A stretch of DNA of 64,000 nt from contig CAJUBU010000007.1 in assembly GCA_910585095.1 (NCBI GenBank), positions 32,221 through 96,220 of the forward strand, in the 5' to 3' direction. A program made the translations under genes and the position numbers. Source of the stretch: an uncultured Lachnospira sp. GTDB lineage: Bacteria; Bacillota; Clostridia; Lachnospirales; Lachnospiraceae. The notes under the pieces were generated by a model that saw nothing but the letters and a program-made list of their open reading frames with translations, made no database searches and was not told the origin of the DNA. Positions 26,187-35,712 of this stretch are shown piece by piece; within the stretch, counting starts at the first letter, position 1, and every line of letters begins with the position of its first letter.

Positions 26187-28325
26187 TCACAACGCTTCTT
26201 TTCCTAATATTTTTCCTAGATACATTTTCTCAAACTTCTCAGCAGCCACAGGTTTTCCAAAGAAATAGCCTTGAATATAATCAACGCCAATTTCTTTTAA
26301 TAACTGAAACTGATGGATATCTTCTATTCCCTCAACAACAATTTCTGTTCCTATTGTTTTAGACAAATCGACAATCAGCTTAATAAATGCTTGTGCATAC
26401 TCGTCTTCCACAATATCATCAATAAATGTTTTGTCCACTTTTATTATATTTAAAGGAAGTTGTTTTATGTAATTTAATGAAGAATATCCTGTTCCAAAAT
26501 CATCTAGTGCGATTTCTGGTCCCAATTCTTTTAAGCCATCAATAATTTTCATTACACGGTCCATATCATTAATAGCAAAGGATTCTGTAATTTCTAGTAC
26601 AATATTGCATGGATTGACGCCTGTCTTATCAAAAATTTCACGCACATTTTTAACGACATCTTTCTGTAAAAGCTGAACAACAGACAAGTTGACATTGATA
26701 TGAAAATCTTTATATCCCATATCATTCCACAATTTACACTGTTTGCAGGCCTCCTCTAAGACATAATCGCCAATGTCGGTTATCAGTCCCAAATATTCGG
26801 CAAGCGGTACAAAATCACCTGGTCCCATAAATCCTAACGTCTTGCTGTCCCATCTTACAAGCGCCTCACATGACACACATTTTCTAGTTTCTACATCAAC
26901 AACAGGCTGAAAAAACACAATAAATTCTTGTATCTGTGTCGCTATTGCCTGACGCATATTATTTTCAATATCCAATCGTTTGATTGTATTGACATCCTTT
27001 TTACTATCATAAAATGAATAACGATTCTTTCCAGACTTCTTCGCATCATACATTGCTGTATCTGCCATCTTCACCAACTCGTGAACTTCACAGCTATTGT
27101 CTGGAAATGTTGCTATTCCCATACTCATCGTACAAAAATACTCTGTCCCTATCAAATACCAAGGCTTGTTAAACATGGCTATTACATTTTCAACAATCCT
27201 CTCTAAATTACTATATTGATTTGGTGGTACAATCACTAAAAATTCATCACCGCCCATTCGGTAGCAATGACCGCGAAGTCCTGGAACACTCTGCAATCCT
27301 GCCGCAATTTGCTGTAAAAGCACATCACCATATTGATGTCCCAAACCATCATTAATATGTTTAAAATCATCTAAGTCAAGAAACATTACAGCGCCTTTTA
27401 TACGTTCTTCAACAGCTTGTTTTAAAATTGTTCTCAAATCCGCTTCACATTTCATTCGATTATATATACCTGTAAGAAAATCATTATTTGCTTGATATTC
27501 AATTTTTTGCTGATTTTTCTTTTTTTGAGTGATATCCATAATAGTACAAACGCTCACAGCGCTTCCATCAATCCAAGTTAAATCCGAAAACTTCACCTCA
27601 AACCATAAACCAGACTGTGGATCGTAATGCTCCATTGGCTTTAACAGTTTGGTTCTTCTTTTATCAATATGAAGAAACTCTTTTACTGCCTTATTGGCTA
27701 TTCTATTTACTTCCTCAATATGCTGTGCAATATCATTTTCAAAAAATATACTGCCATCCGTTCTGCCAAACACAATAATACCTGAACCAATACTATTTAA
27801 TATCGCTTTTAGAACTTCATATGATGAAAGCAATGAATTTTTTGTCACCTTCTTTTGAGCTATGGCTTGAATAATATTGACAACATCACTTATAAACTTT
27901 AATTGTTCTTTGTTATACTCAATAACAGAATGAACATCCATAATAGCAAAATACATCACTCGAATATCATTAATAAATACAGGGGAAATAACAATTGATT
28001 TAATTCCCATATACTGTAATGTCTTACGCTCTTGTTCTGTACTGTTATTCATATTGCAGCATTTTAATTCCTCAACGTCAATATGGAACTTTTCCATTGC
28101 CATATTCGTTACAGGCAAAGGTTCTTCATCTTCACCCACATAGCTTATAACAGAATTAATCCAGCTATTGTCAACGCTTATCTGCAAGATAGCTGCATGT
28201 GATGTACAAAGATACTTCTGTGTTTCATGGATAATCTCTTCAACGATTTCCATAAATGTGCCGTCTTTGTCAAGAAGATTAACAATATTTGTCATTACAT
28301 CGTCTTTCAAATTATAATTATCCAA
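26187..28325 (-). CDS. GAF-PAS-GGDEF-EAL cyclic-di-GMP protein
   Basis: 712 residues. A GAF-like domain (about 20-165), a PAS-like segment (about 170-275), a GGDEF domain with intact 'YRMGGDEFLVIV' and an EAL domain starting 'VSCEALVRW', with 'EITESFAI' and 'LDDFGTGYSSLNYIKQLP'. Both catalytic signatures are present, so it may make or degrade c-di-GMP. The RxxD product-inhibition site is missing before GGDEF. No membrane segment. The start is TTG 28325 with GAGAGG. It precedes pyrC by 29 bases and may head the pyrimidine transcription unit. Confidence 0.92.
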   Translation of the reverse strand: MDNYNLKDDVMTNIVNLLDKDGTFMEIVEEIIHETQKYLCTSHAAILQISVDNSWINSVISYVGEDEEPLPVTNMAMEKFHIDVEELKCCNMNNSTEQERKTLQYMGIKSIVISPVFINDIRVMYFAIMDVHSVIEYNKEQLKFISDVVNIIQAIAQKKVTKNSLLSSYEVLKAILNSIGSGIIVFGRTDGSIFFENDIAQHIEEVNRIANKAVKEFLHIDKRRTKLLKPMEHYDPQSGLWFEVKFSDLTWIDGSAVSVCTIMDITQKKKNQQKIEYQANNDFLTGIYNRMKCEADLRTILKQAVEERIKGAVMFLDLDDFKHINDGLGHQYGDVLLQQIAAGLQSVPGLRGHCYRMGGDEFLVIVPPNQYSNLERIVENVIAMFNKPWYLIGTEYFCTMSMGIATFPDNSCEVHELVKMADTAMYDAKKSGKNRYSFYDSKKDVNTIKRLDIENNMRQAIATQIQEFIVFFQPVVDVETRKCVSCEALVRWDSKTLGFMGPGDFVPLAEYLGLITDIGDYVLEEACKQCKLWNDMGYKDFHINVNLSVVQLLQKDVVKNVREIFDKTGVNPCNIVLEITESFAINDMDRVMKIIDGLKELGPEIALDDFGTGYSSLNYIKQLPLNIIKVDKTFIDDIVEDEYAQAFIKLIVDLSKTIGTEIVVEGIEDIHQFQLLKEIGVDYIQGYFFGKPVAAEKFEKMYLGKILGKEAL

Positions 28326-28401
28326 TGTTTCGTCCTCTCACCTTAATTTTTCACCTAAATATATTACAGTATATCTCATTTTGAAGTATTTGGAAAGTGT
28401 T

Positions 28402-28430
28402 TTGACATGGTTATCTATAAATGTTATTAT
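28402..28430 (+). promoter_or_regulatory. Sigma-A type promoter of the YcxB-like gene
   Basis: TTGACA at 28402-28407 and TATTAT at 28425-28430 with a 17-base spacer, on the plus strand, about 105 bases before the start of the YcxB-like gene. Confidence 0.75.
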
Positions 28431-28535
28431 ATTCTGTAATAATTCAGTCATGCTGTCTGCATATTTTTTACAATTAGTACTATATGACTGTACGCTTACG
28501 TTATTTTCAAATCATAGAAAGGCATAGTTATTATT

Positions 28536-29057
28536 ATGGATTTTATTACTTACACAACTACATTAAAGGCATGTGGTAATGAATATAAAAAAATTGTATT
28601 TTGGAATCGCTTTATACGCAATCCATTAGAAACCATTTTAACATGGATTCCTTCTATTATTACCATTGTACTTACTGTTATGGGATTTTTTAATACGTAT
28701 CTTGCTGTCTTATATGCCGCCTGCTGGGCATATCCATTATATATTTTTCTGATACAATTTAAAAACAGTGTCAATTATCATTTAAAACACCGTGATCCTG
28801 CTGAAAGCGCACCTTGTAAAATAACCTTGCAAGACACAGGAATCATAGCCGATATACCAGATTTTGAACGAACAGAAACCTATGGTTGGGATGAACCAAC
28901 CACTATTTATAAAAAATATGGTTATTATCTTTTCTTCAATAAATCAAAAATGATTGTTATGCTAAGAGAAGATGACATTCCAGAAGATAAACGTTTTGTT
29001 GTATCACAATATATTAAATCACATATTGATATGAATCATTGCAAAGTTCTCTTTTAA
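28536..29057 (+). CDS. YcxB-like membrane protein
   Basis: 173 residues. Two adjacent membrane helices near residues 33-75 are followed by a soluble 'YcxB-like' domain: CKITLQDTGIIADIPDFERTETYGWDEPTTIYKKYGYYLFFNKSKMIVM with the usual ending on 'DDIPEDKRF'. No function is known for the family. AGAAAGG precedes the ATG. It is monocistronic, with its own promoter and a convergent terminator. Confidence 0.75.
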   Translation: MDFITYTTTLKACGNEYKKIVFWNRFIRNPLETILTWIPSIITIVLTVMGFFNTYLAVLYAACWAYPLYIFLIQFKNSVNYHLKHRDPAESAPCKITLQDTGIIADIPDFERTETYGWDEPTTIYKKYGYYLFFNKSKMIVMLREDDIPEDKRFVVSQYIKSHIDMNHCKVLF

Positions 29058-29059
29058 TT

Positions 29060-29095
29060 ATCAAGCAAATATTTGCAATCTGTTCTGTTGCCTGA
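29060..29095 (+). repeat. Dispersed hairpin repeat, copy 4
   Basis: AGCAAAT (29064-29070), loop ATTTGCA, ATCTGTT (29078-29084), then CTGTTGCCTGATAA. It is the most diverged copy and lies 3 bases after the YcxB-like stop codon. It has the opposite orientation to the other copies relative to its neighbouring gene. Confidence 0.6.
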
Positions 29096-29107
29096 TAAGA
29101 TTAGACA

Positions 29108-29153
29108 GGACTGTCACAAAATGAATTAATATTTATTCATTATGAGACAGTCC
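29108..29153. terminator. Bidirectional terminator between convergent genes
   Basis: GGACTGTC (29108-29115) pairs with GACAGTCC (29146-29153), with an inner ATGAAT/ATTCAT stem. A T-rich stretch follows on the right. Confidence 0.8.
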
Positions 29154-29167
29154 AATTTTAACTTTAT

Positions 29168-30181
29168 TTAATTAAATCCTATCAATTTATTCATTACCTT
29201 ATAACCATTTTTTGATATCATTCTACCAATTTTTCCTGGAAAATTAACGGAAAATCCAAGCAAACTATATCGTAATCTTCTGTATAGTCTTTTATCTTTT
29301 TTTGTATAATTCCAAAGTTCTTTCTTTTTTGCTAAATTTTCTTTTGTTCCTGATATTATTAAAAATATTGATGATACCTCCATCATAATTCTTAAATATT
29401 TAATCATATAAGAATCGCATTTTACATTTTCTACATGGCTTTCAAGGTAAAAATTAATCATTCTTTTTGTAACATCAATCTGTTGGTCAATTCTTGATAT
29501 CATAATATCTTCGTTTACGGATTGGTCTGCTCTTCCAATAAAATACCTATAAAAATTTGTATTTACATAATACATTTTTTTAACAAACGGTAATGGTTCA
29601 AAGACAAATATATTATCCACATAAAACGTATGTTTTGGCAATTGCAAGGAACATTCCTTTAATATCTGGGTTCTATAAATAGCAGAATGCATAAGAATAT
29701 ATTGATCAATTTTAAACTTTCCTACTTCATTCCAGCCAAACATTTTTTCTACAGGAAAAACATTGTCATAATGAATAACTTTTTTACGGCTAACACCAAC
29801 TTTGTTATATACATAATTTGCAATCAACATATCAGGTTCTTCTCCATCTTCAAAACTTTTAAGAACCGATAAAATCTTTTTATAACTTTTTAAATCAACC
29901 CAATCATCGCTGTCAACAACTTTAAAAAATTTTCCTGTTGCATGTGCAAGCCCTGTATTGACAGCCTCTCCATGCCCTCCATTTTCTTGATGTATCACTT
30001 TTACAATATTTGGATATTTTTTTGAATAATTGTCTGCTATCCTTGCTGTATCATCTTTCGTAGAACCATCATCAACAATAATTACCTCAATATCTTTACC
30101 GCCCGCTAATACAGATTGAATACATTTATCCATATAAGCTGCAGAATTATAACATGGTATTGTAAACGATATTAATTTCAT
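29168..30181 (-). CDS. Family 2 glycosyltransferase
   Basis: 337 residues. The GT-A fold is clear: 'ISFTIPCYNSAAYMDKCIQSVL', 'EVIIVDDGSTKDDT', 'QENGGHGEAVNTGL' and the DXD-like 'KVVDSDDWVDL'. The C-terminal ~150 residues are basic and have no membrane helix. It transfers a sugar in wall polysaccharide or glycolipid synthesis; the acceptor is unknown. No neighbouring polysaccharide genes. The 230 bases upstream (30182-30411) hold no gene that I can see. Confidence 0.88.
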   Translation of the reverse strand: MKLISFTIPCYNSAAYMDKCIQSVLAGGKDIEVIIVDDGSTKDDTARIADNYSKKYPNIVKVIHQENGGHGEAVNTGLAHATGKFFKVVDSDDWVDLKSYKKILSVLKSFEDGEEPDMLIANYVYNKVGVSRKKVIHYDNVFPVEKMFGWNEVGKFKIDQYILMHSAIYRTQILKECSLQLPKHTFYVDNIFVFEPLPFVKKMYYVNTNFYRYFIGRADQSVNEDIMISRIDQQIDVTKRMINFYLESHVENVKCDSYMIKYLRIMMEVSSIFLIISGTKENLAKKKELWNYTKKDKRLYRRLRYSLLGFSVNFPGKIGRMISKNGYKVMNKLIGFN

Positions 30182-30411
30182 GTCGCCGTTACTGAAAACT
30201 TATAAAAAATTATAAACTTTTATAATGTTACTTGTTTTACAATAACTTGCTCCTTTCTTATTTTTCTCATATCTTCTTGATATGCAACGCTGTAACCTGC
30301 GTTTTCTTTTTTCTAATTTCTTTACTTTTTGTATTTTATTAATATTCTGATACGTATTTTTATCTGAACATATTTCAATATAAATTTCTGTTTAAATCTA
30401 AACTTTTTGCA

Positions 30412-32178
30412 CTACATTTTATCAGGGCATTCAAACCCTAACAAGTCAATACATGTAAGTAAAATATCTTTTGTTAGACAAATTAATGCAATATAGCCTT
30501 GTTTTTTTTCTTTATCTTTTTCACCAAGTATTTTGGTGCTATGATAAAATTGATTAAATATATTGGACACTTCATAAATATATTGGCATATTTTATGTGG
30601 AGCTTTCTCCATATATGCCATATCTATCATATCTAAAAATCGAGCAAGGGCTAGTTGAAGACTTTTTTCAATATTGGATGAAGCTGCCTGCACTTTATTA
30701 TATAAAATAGGATTTCCCTCTTGTTGATATTTAGATAATATAGATTTAATTCTTACAATCGTATACAAAATATAAGGTCCTGTATTTCCCTCAAACGATA
30801 TAAATCGGTCTATATCAAACACATAATCTTTTGAGGCCTGATTGGACAAATCACCATATTTTAACGCTGCCAACCCTACTATTTTAGCGATATTTAAAGC
30901 TTCCTCATTGGACATATCTCGATTGTTTATCACTTTATCATACACAGCATCTTGAATATCCTTTATAAGGTATTCCAGTCTCATCACACCACCTGAACGT
31001 GTTTTGAAAGGTTTTCCATCTTTACCGTTCATCGTTCCAAACCCTAAAAAGGTCATATCTGTATTTTGCTTTACAATTCCTGCTTTCTTTGCAACGCGAA
31101 ATACCTGTGTAAAATGGAGTTCTTGCCTCTTATCTGCCAGATAAATATAAGCATCGGGATGATAATCCGATTCCCTTTGAACCATTGTGGCAAGGTCTGA
31201 TGTGGCATACAATGCCGCACCATCAGATTTTTGGACAATACATGGAGGAAGTTCTTTTTTGTCACTCTCCTCTTGTATATCAATAACCATAGCGCCTTGA
31301 CTTTCATAAGTTAAACCATTATCTATCATTTGTTGAAGCATATCCTTAATATATGGTTGAGAATCACTCTCCCCTTTCCACAAATCAAACGCTACATGAA
31401 GCTCATCATAATTTTTCTTTAAATCTGCTTTAGAAATATTCATTATATGTTTCCAAATAGCTGCATATGCCTTATTGCCTCCCTGTAATTCCAATGTTGT
31501 CTTATGGGCTCTCTCCATAAATGTCTCATCTTCTTTAGACTTCTTACTGGCAACAGGATATATCTGTTCTAATTCGGATATAGTAAAAGGCGGCTCTGAT
31601 GGATACTCTCCCAAAAAGGATTCATCAAAATAAGAAAGATTTGGATTTTTGTCTCTTAATTCTTCTATAATAAGCCCCATTTGAAGACCCCAGTCTCCTA
31701 AATGTACATCGCCTATTACTGTATTGCCTGCATATCTTTGAATACGTTTGATACTCTCGCCAATAACTGCTGAACGCAAATGTCCTATATGCAGTGGTTT
31801 AGCAACATTAGCCCCACCATAATCTACAATAACGGTCTTATTTGTCACTTTAGGAACATATCCAAATTGCTTCGATACAGACATTGTATTAAGAAATTCT
31901 GTAAGATATGCTGGTGAAACACAAATATTGATAAATCCTGGTTTTATGCTTTCTATCTGCTCAAATAGTATATCCTCCTTCAACTGATTGACAACTTCAT
32001 CAGCAATCGTTAATGGCGCCTTTTTATAGACTTTTGCTGCTGCCATTGCACCATTGCACTGATATTCACACAAATCAGGTCTATTGGAAAGAGTCACCTT
32101 TGCATATTTTGCATCATAACCACATAATGTAAATGCTTGACTAAGCACATTACTTATCTTTTCAATAATGGTATCCAT
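30412..32178 (-). CDS. argS: Arginyl-tRNA synthetase
   Basis: 588 residues from ATG 32178 with GGAGGG upstream. Class I synthetase: N-terminal additional domain, 'ANVAKPLHIGHLRSAVIGE' (HIGH motif), 'DWGLQMGLI', 'LYATSDLATM', the 'FKTRSGGVMRLEYLI' segment at the KMSKS position and a DALR anticodon domain. A terminator hairpin separates it from truA. Confidence 0.96.
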   Translation of the reverse strand: MDTIIEKISNVLSQAFTLCGYDAKYAKVTLSNRPDLCEYQCNGAMAAAKVYKKAPLTIADEVVNQLKEDILFEQIESIKPGFINICVSPAYLTEFLNTMSVSKQFGYVPKVTNKTVIVDYGGANVAKPLHIGHLRSAVIGESIKRIQRYAGNTVIGDVHLGDWGLQMGLIIEELRDKNPNLSYFDESFLGEYPSEPPFTISELEQIYPVASKKSKEDETFMERAHKTTLELQGGNKAYAAIWKHIMNISKADLKKNYDELHVAFDLWKGESDSQPYIKDMLQQMIDNGLTYESQGAMVIDIQEESDKKELPPCIVQKSDGAALYATSDLATMVQRESDYHPDAYIYLADKRQELHFTQVFRVAKKAGIVKQNTDMTFLGFGTMNGKDGKPFKTRSGGVMRLEYLIKDIQDAVYDKVINNRDMSNEEALNIAKIVGLAALKYGDLSNQASKDYVFDIDRFISFEGNTGPYILYTIVRIKSILSKYQQEGNPILYNKVQAASSNIEKSLQLALARFLDMIDMAYMEKAPHKICQYIYEVSNIFNQFYHSTKILGEKDKEKKQGYIALICLTKDILLTCIDLLGFECPDKM

Positions 32179-32212
32179 AAATCCCTCCATATTTTTTATA
32201 ATATAAAACAAA

Positions 32213-32278
32213 GGCTGTCACACAAAACAAAAGATACAAGAATACTTATCTTGTAACTTAAAGCTTAATGCGATAGCC
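32213..32278 (-). terminator. Two-stem terminator between truA homologue and argS
   Basis: Outer GGCTGTC/GATAGCC (32213-32219, 32272-32278, one G-U pair) and inner TACAAGA/TCTTGTA (32235-32241, 32249-32255). The 'CTGTCACA' side resembles other terminators in the window. Confidence 0.6.
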
Positions 32279-32300
32279 CATTCATTCAAAGATTTTGATG

Positions 32301-33038
32301 TTAATACATAATATTTTTTAAAAATAATCCATAACTTTCTGCTGGAAATGACATGGTTACTTCTTTGTTCTCAAATACATCATTTACTATCTCTGGCTTT
32401 CTAATTTCGTTGCCAATGTCAAGCAGCATACCTATCATATACCTTGCCATATTGTGCATAAAATCATTTGCTGTTATTTCAATAACAGCCTCATTGCCTT
32501 GAACATCAATACCAATAGCCTCTACATTTCTTATTGTAGATTTACTTTTTTTAGCTGTGGTAAATGCTTTAAAATCATGCTCTCCAACAAAAAAATGACT
32601 AGCTTTTTGCATTGCCTCAATATTTAAACGATGAAATGTATGGTACGAATACTTACGTTTAAATACATCAGCAACATTGCCCATATCCAACACATACATA
32701 TATGTTTTGCTCTTTGCGTTAAGCTGACTATGAAAACGCTCGTCAACCTGCTCTACGCTAAGAATTGCAATATCTCTAGGAAGATATCGGTTTAAGTAAT
32801 TTTTAATATCATTTTTTTCTTTCTTTTGCGATAATTTAAAATTAGCAACCTGCCCCAACGCATGAACGCCTGTTTCTGTACGACAGCCACATGGCAACTC
32901 TATCTGTTCTCCAGTCATCTTCTCTATGACTGTCACAATTTTATTTTCAATGGTATTTGCCGAAAAATCCCTGCCAATTCGCTGCCATCCTTCGTATCTT
33001 CCACCATCATACTGTATATTTATTTTATAATTATACAT
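32301..33038 (-). CDS. TruA-family pseudouridine synthase with altered catalytic residue
   Basis: 245 residues with TruA layout: 'IQYDGGRYEGWQRIG', the catalytic loop 'CGCRTETGVHALGQVANF', 'YLPRDIAILSVEQVDERFHSQLNAKSKTYMYVL' and 'FMHNMARYMIGMLLDIG'. TruA makes pseudouridine at tRNA 38-40. The strictly conserved Asp of GRTDxGVHA is Glu here (codon GAA), and the preceding Gly is Cys. Other regions look maintained. It may be a second, specialised or inactive paralogue. The ATG overlaps the CheY stop by one base, an unusual partner. Confidence 0.8.
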   Translation of the reverse strand: MYNYKINIQYDGGRYEGWQRIGRDFSANTIENKIVTVIEKMTGEQIELPCGCRTETGVHALGQVANFKLSQKKEKNDIKNYLNRYLPRDIAILSVEQVDERFHSQLNAKSKTYMYVLDMGNVADVFKRKYSYHTFHRLNIEAMQKASHFFVGEHDFKAFTTAKKSKSTIRNVEAIGIDVQGNEAVIEITANDFMHNMARYMIGMLLDIGNEIRKPEIVNDVFENKEVTMSFPAESYGLFLKNIMY

Positions 33039-33400
33039 TATTCTTCCAATACCTTTTTAATAACAGCAGCAATCTGGTCAATCTCAAAAGGCTTTTGTAT
33101 AAAATCAGCGGCGCCTAGCTTTAAAGCTTCCACCATATTTGTATTTTGTCCTGCTGCTGTCACCATAACAACCTTTGCATTAGAATCATATGCCATAATT
33201 TCTTCTAGTGCTTCAATTCCATTTTTTATCGGCATAGTAATATCCATAGTAACTAAGTCTGGCTTAAGTTCTTTATATTTATCAATACCTTCCTGACCGT
33301 CAGAAGCCTCCCCTATAATTTCACATCCGGCTCGCTCAAGCATAGTTCTTAAAAATTTCTTTGAAGTCATTGAATCATCTACAATTAATATCTTTGCCAT
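33038..33400 (-). CDS. cheY: CheY-like single-domain response regulator
   Basis: 120 residues from ATG 33400 (GGAGG site). A complete receiver: 'ILIVDDSMTSKKFL' acidic pair, 'LVTMDITMP' with the phospho-acceptor Asp, 'VMVTAAG' and 'FIQKPF' Lys. Signals to the flagellar switch or acts as phosphate sink. Its gene lies between a CheX-like gene and the truA homologue. Confidence 0.92.
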   Translation of the reverse strand: MAKILIVDDSMTSKKFLRTMLERAGCEIIGEASDGQEGIDKYKELKPDLVTMDITMPIKNGIEALEEIMAYDSNAKVVMVTAAGQNTNMVEALKLGAADFIQKPFEIDQIAAVIKKVLEE

Positions 33401-33447
33401 AACTATTCCTCCAATCTGTCTAAATGGCACACTTTGTCTACGGAATG

Positions 33448-34035
33448 TCAATTACTCTCTAAATGAATCTTACCAGAAACGCTCATAATCATATCTATTT
33501 TTTTGCCTTTCACATAAAAAGTAGCAATATAAAATGTCTTGTCACTAACAATATGTGCATCGCCATAAAAAACAGGCGGTCTCAATACAACTTCTACTTT
33601 TTCGTCACTCAATTTTGTCGCAAATAGACCATTGATACAATTAATAAGTTCACAAACGGAATCATACGCATTATCATCAAAATCTTTAAAATCTTCTTTT
33701 GCAAAAATAGATGCTAATTCCAAAAGAGCATCATCATCGCCGCTGATACCGAAAAAAACATTTTCGTCTCCGTCCATAAACTGACATCCTATAAAATGTC
33801 CGCCATATTCATTCGCTGTATTTATCTGTTCCAGCATAAAACCATCACCAACAAAATACTCCAAAGTCTTAAAAATACACTGAAACTGAATTGTATATCT
33901 ATCATTCTTTAATTTAATAAATGTAGCTACCATATCATCCAGATTATTTTCCCTCAATACCTTTAATTCATAATCTGTAAAATTGCCATTATTATGACTC
34001 TTGGCAATGTAACTACCCAACATTGCATTATTCAT
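33448..34035 (-). CDS. CheX-like chemotaxis phosphatase-domain protein
   Basis: 195 residues. The C-terminal ~120 residues resemble CheX/CheC: 'AYDSVCELINCINGLFATKLSDEKVEVVLRPPVFYGD' with the ExxNxxxG active-site pattern (E-LI-N-CIN-G). The N-terminal third is not recognised. Probably removes phosphate from the CheY encoded next to it, 47 bases downstream. Confidence 0.75.
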   Translation of the reverse strand: MNNAMLGSYIAKSHNNGNFTDYELKVLRENNLDDMVATFIKLKNDRYTIQFQCIFKTLEYFVGDGFMLEQINTANEYGGHFIGCQFMDGDENVFFGISGDDDALLELASIFAKEDFKDFDDNAYDSVCELINCINGLFATKLSDEKVEVVLRPPVFYGDAHIVSDKTFYIATFYVKGKKIDMIMSVSGKIHLESN

Positions 34036-34187
34036 ATGTCAACTTCCTCTCAGCCTATATTAAACACAGTTACAGTTTTGTCTAAATTACTCTCTATAAA
34101 TATGACATAGAGATTAGATAATTATTTATTCTAGTATACAATATATTAAATAATTGTGCAAGTATAGAACTAATTTCCTATTAATAC

Positions 34188-35648
34188 TTACTTATCCTCC
34201 ACACTATAATTTGGTGCTTCCTTTGTAATATGAATATCATGTGGATGACTTTCTCTCAATGCAGCAGAAGACATCTTAATAAATTTAGCTGTTTCTTGTA
34301 ATACTGGAATAGTTGGCGCTCCACAATACCCCATACCAGAGCGAAGACCTCCCATAAGCTGAAATATTGTATCTTCAACAAGTCCTTTATATGCAACTCG
34401 CCCCTCAACCCCCTCCGGGACAAGCTTCTTTGCATCTGTCTGAAAATATCGGTCTTTACTGCCGTTTTCCATAGCGGCAATGGAACCCATACCTCTGTAT
34501 ACTTTATATTTTCTTCCCTGAAACAACTCAAATGTTCCTGGTGATTCATCACAGCCAGCAAGCAAACTTCCAAGCATACATACATTACCTCCAGCTGCAA
34601 TGGCTTTCACAATGTCGCCAGAATACTTAATACCGCCATCTGCAATTACTGGAATACCATATTTTTTAGCTTCTGCATATGCGCTCATAATGGCTGTAAC
34701 CTGTGGCACACCAATACCTGCTACCACTCTTGTTGTACAGATAGAACCTGGACCAATACCAACCTTAACAGCATCAACACCTGCCTCACAGAGTGCTTTT
34801 GCAGCCTCTCCAGTTGCAATATTGCCAGCAATAACTTGTAAATCTGGATATGCTGATTTAATCTCCTTTAAGGTATTGATAATATTCTTTGAATGTCCAT
34901 GTGCTGAATCAATAACAATACAGTCTACCTTCGCATGTACAAGTGCAGAAACTCTATCCATCACATTTGAGGTAATACCGACAGCTGCACCCGCAAGAAG
35001 TCTTCCCTGTGAATCATGTGCTGATGCGGGATATTTAATCTGTTTTTCAATATCCTTTATTGTAATAAGTCCCTTTAACTTAAAATTATCATCTACAATA
35101 GGAAGCTTCTCTTTTCTGGCATGTGCCAAAATTGTTTTTGCTTCATCAAGTGTTATCCCATCCTTTGCTGTGATAAGATTTTCACTTGTCATACAATCTT
35201 TAATTGGTCGCTTAAAATTTTCTTCAAATTTTAAATCACGGTTGGTGATAATACCGACCAATTTTCCCGATTCATCTGTAATTGGCACACCTGAAATCCG
35301 AAACTTTGCCATAAGCTCATTGGCATCTTCTAATGTATTGTCTGGATGCAGATAAAATGGGTCTGTGATAACACCATTTTCAGAACGCTTAACCTTGTCC
35401 ACCTCTTCTGCCTGCGCTTCAATAGACATATTTTTGTGAATAATACCAATTCCGCCCTGTCTAGCCATAGCTATTGCCATTCTATACTCTGTAACAGTAT
35501 CCATACCAGCACTCATAAGCGGAACATTAAGCTTGATATTTTTAGTAAGTTGTGTTGATAAATCAATCATATTTGGTGTCACTTCTGAATATTGTGGCAC
35601 TAACAAAACATCGTCAAATGTAATACCTTCACCAATTATTGTTCCCAT
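34188..35648 (-). CDS. guaB: IMP dehydrogenase
   Basis: 486 residues from ATG 35648 (AAAGGA site). Catalytic barrel with 'GIGPGSICTTRVVAGIGVPQ' holding the active Cys, 'VIADGGIKYSGDIVKAIAAG', flap 'YRGMGSIAAME', and two CBS domains inserted at about residues 90-210. It oxidises IMP to XMP with NAD+, the first step to GMP. No purine riboswitch is visible upstream. Confidence 0.97.
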   Translation of the reverse strand: MGTIIGEGITFDDVLLVPQYSEVTPNMIDLSTQLTKNIKLNVPLMSAGMDTVTEYRMAIAMARQGGIGIIHKNMSIEAQAEEVDKVKRSENGVITDPFYLHPDNTLEDANELMAKFRISGVPITDESGKLVGIITNRDLKFEENFKRPIKDCMTSENLITAKDGITLDEAKTILAHARKEKLPIVDDNFKLKGLITIKDIEKQIKYPASAHDSQGRLLAGAAVGITSNVMDRVSALVHAKVDCIVIDSAHGHSKNIINTLKEIKSAYPDLQVIAGNIATGEAAKALCEAGVDAVKVGIGPGSICTTRVVAGIGVPQVTAIMSAYAEAKKYGIPVIADGGIKYSGDIVKAIAAGGNVCMLGSLLAGCDESPGTFELFQGRKYKVYRGMGSIAAMENGSKDRYFQTDAKKLVPEGVEGRVAYKGLVEDTIFQLMGGLRSGMGYCGAPTIPVLQETAKFIKMSSAALRESHPHDIHITKEAPNYSVEDK

Positions 35649-35712
35649 TATATCCAATCCTTTCTATGATAATATTGTTGCTAATCATAGCAAATTGGGT
35701 TATAAAAGTCAA

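Noticed and set aside
30182..30411. RNA gene between the glycosyltransferase and argS
   Set aside because: Only AT-rich sequence with weak short palindromes; no tRNA-like or T-box features.
34188..35700. Purine riboswitch before guaB or purE
   Set aside because: I looked for the three-way junction core and found no matching conserved loops upstream of either gene.
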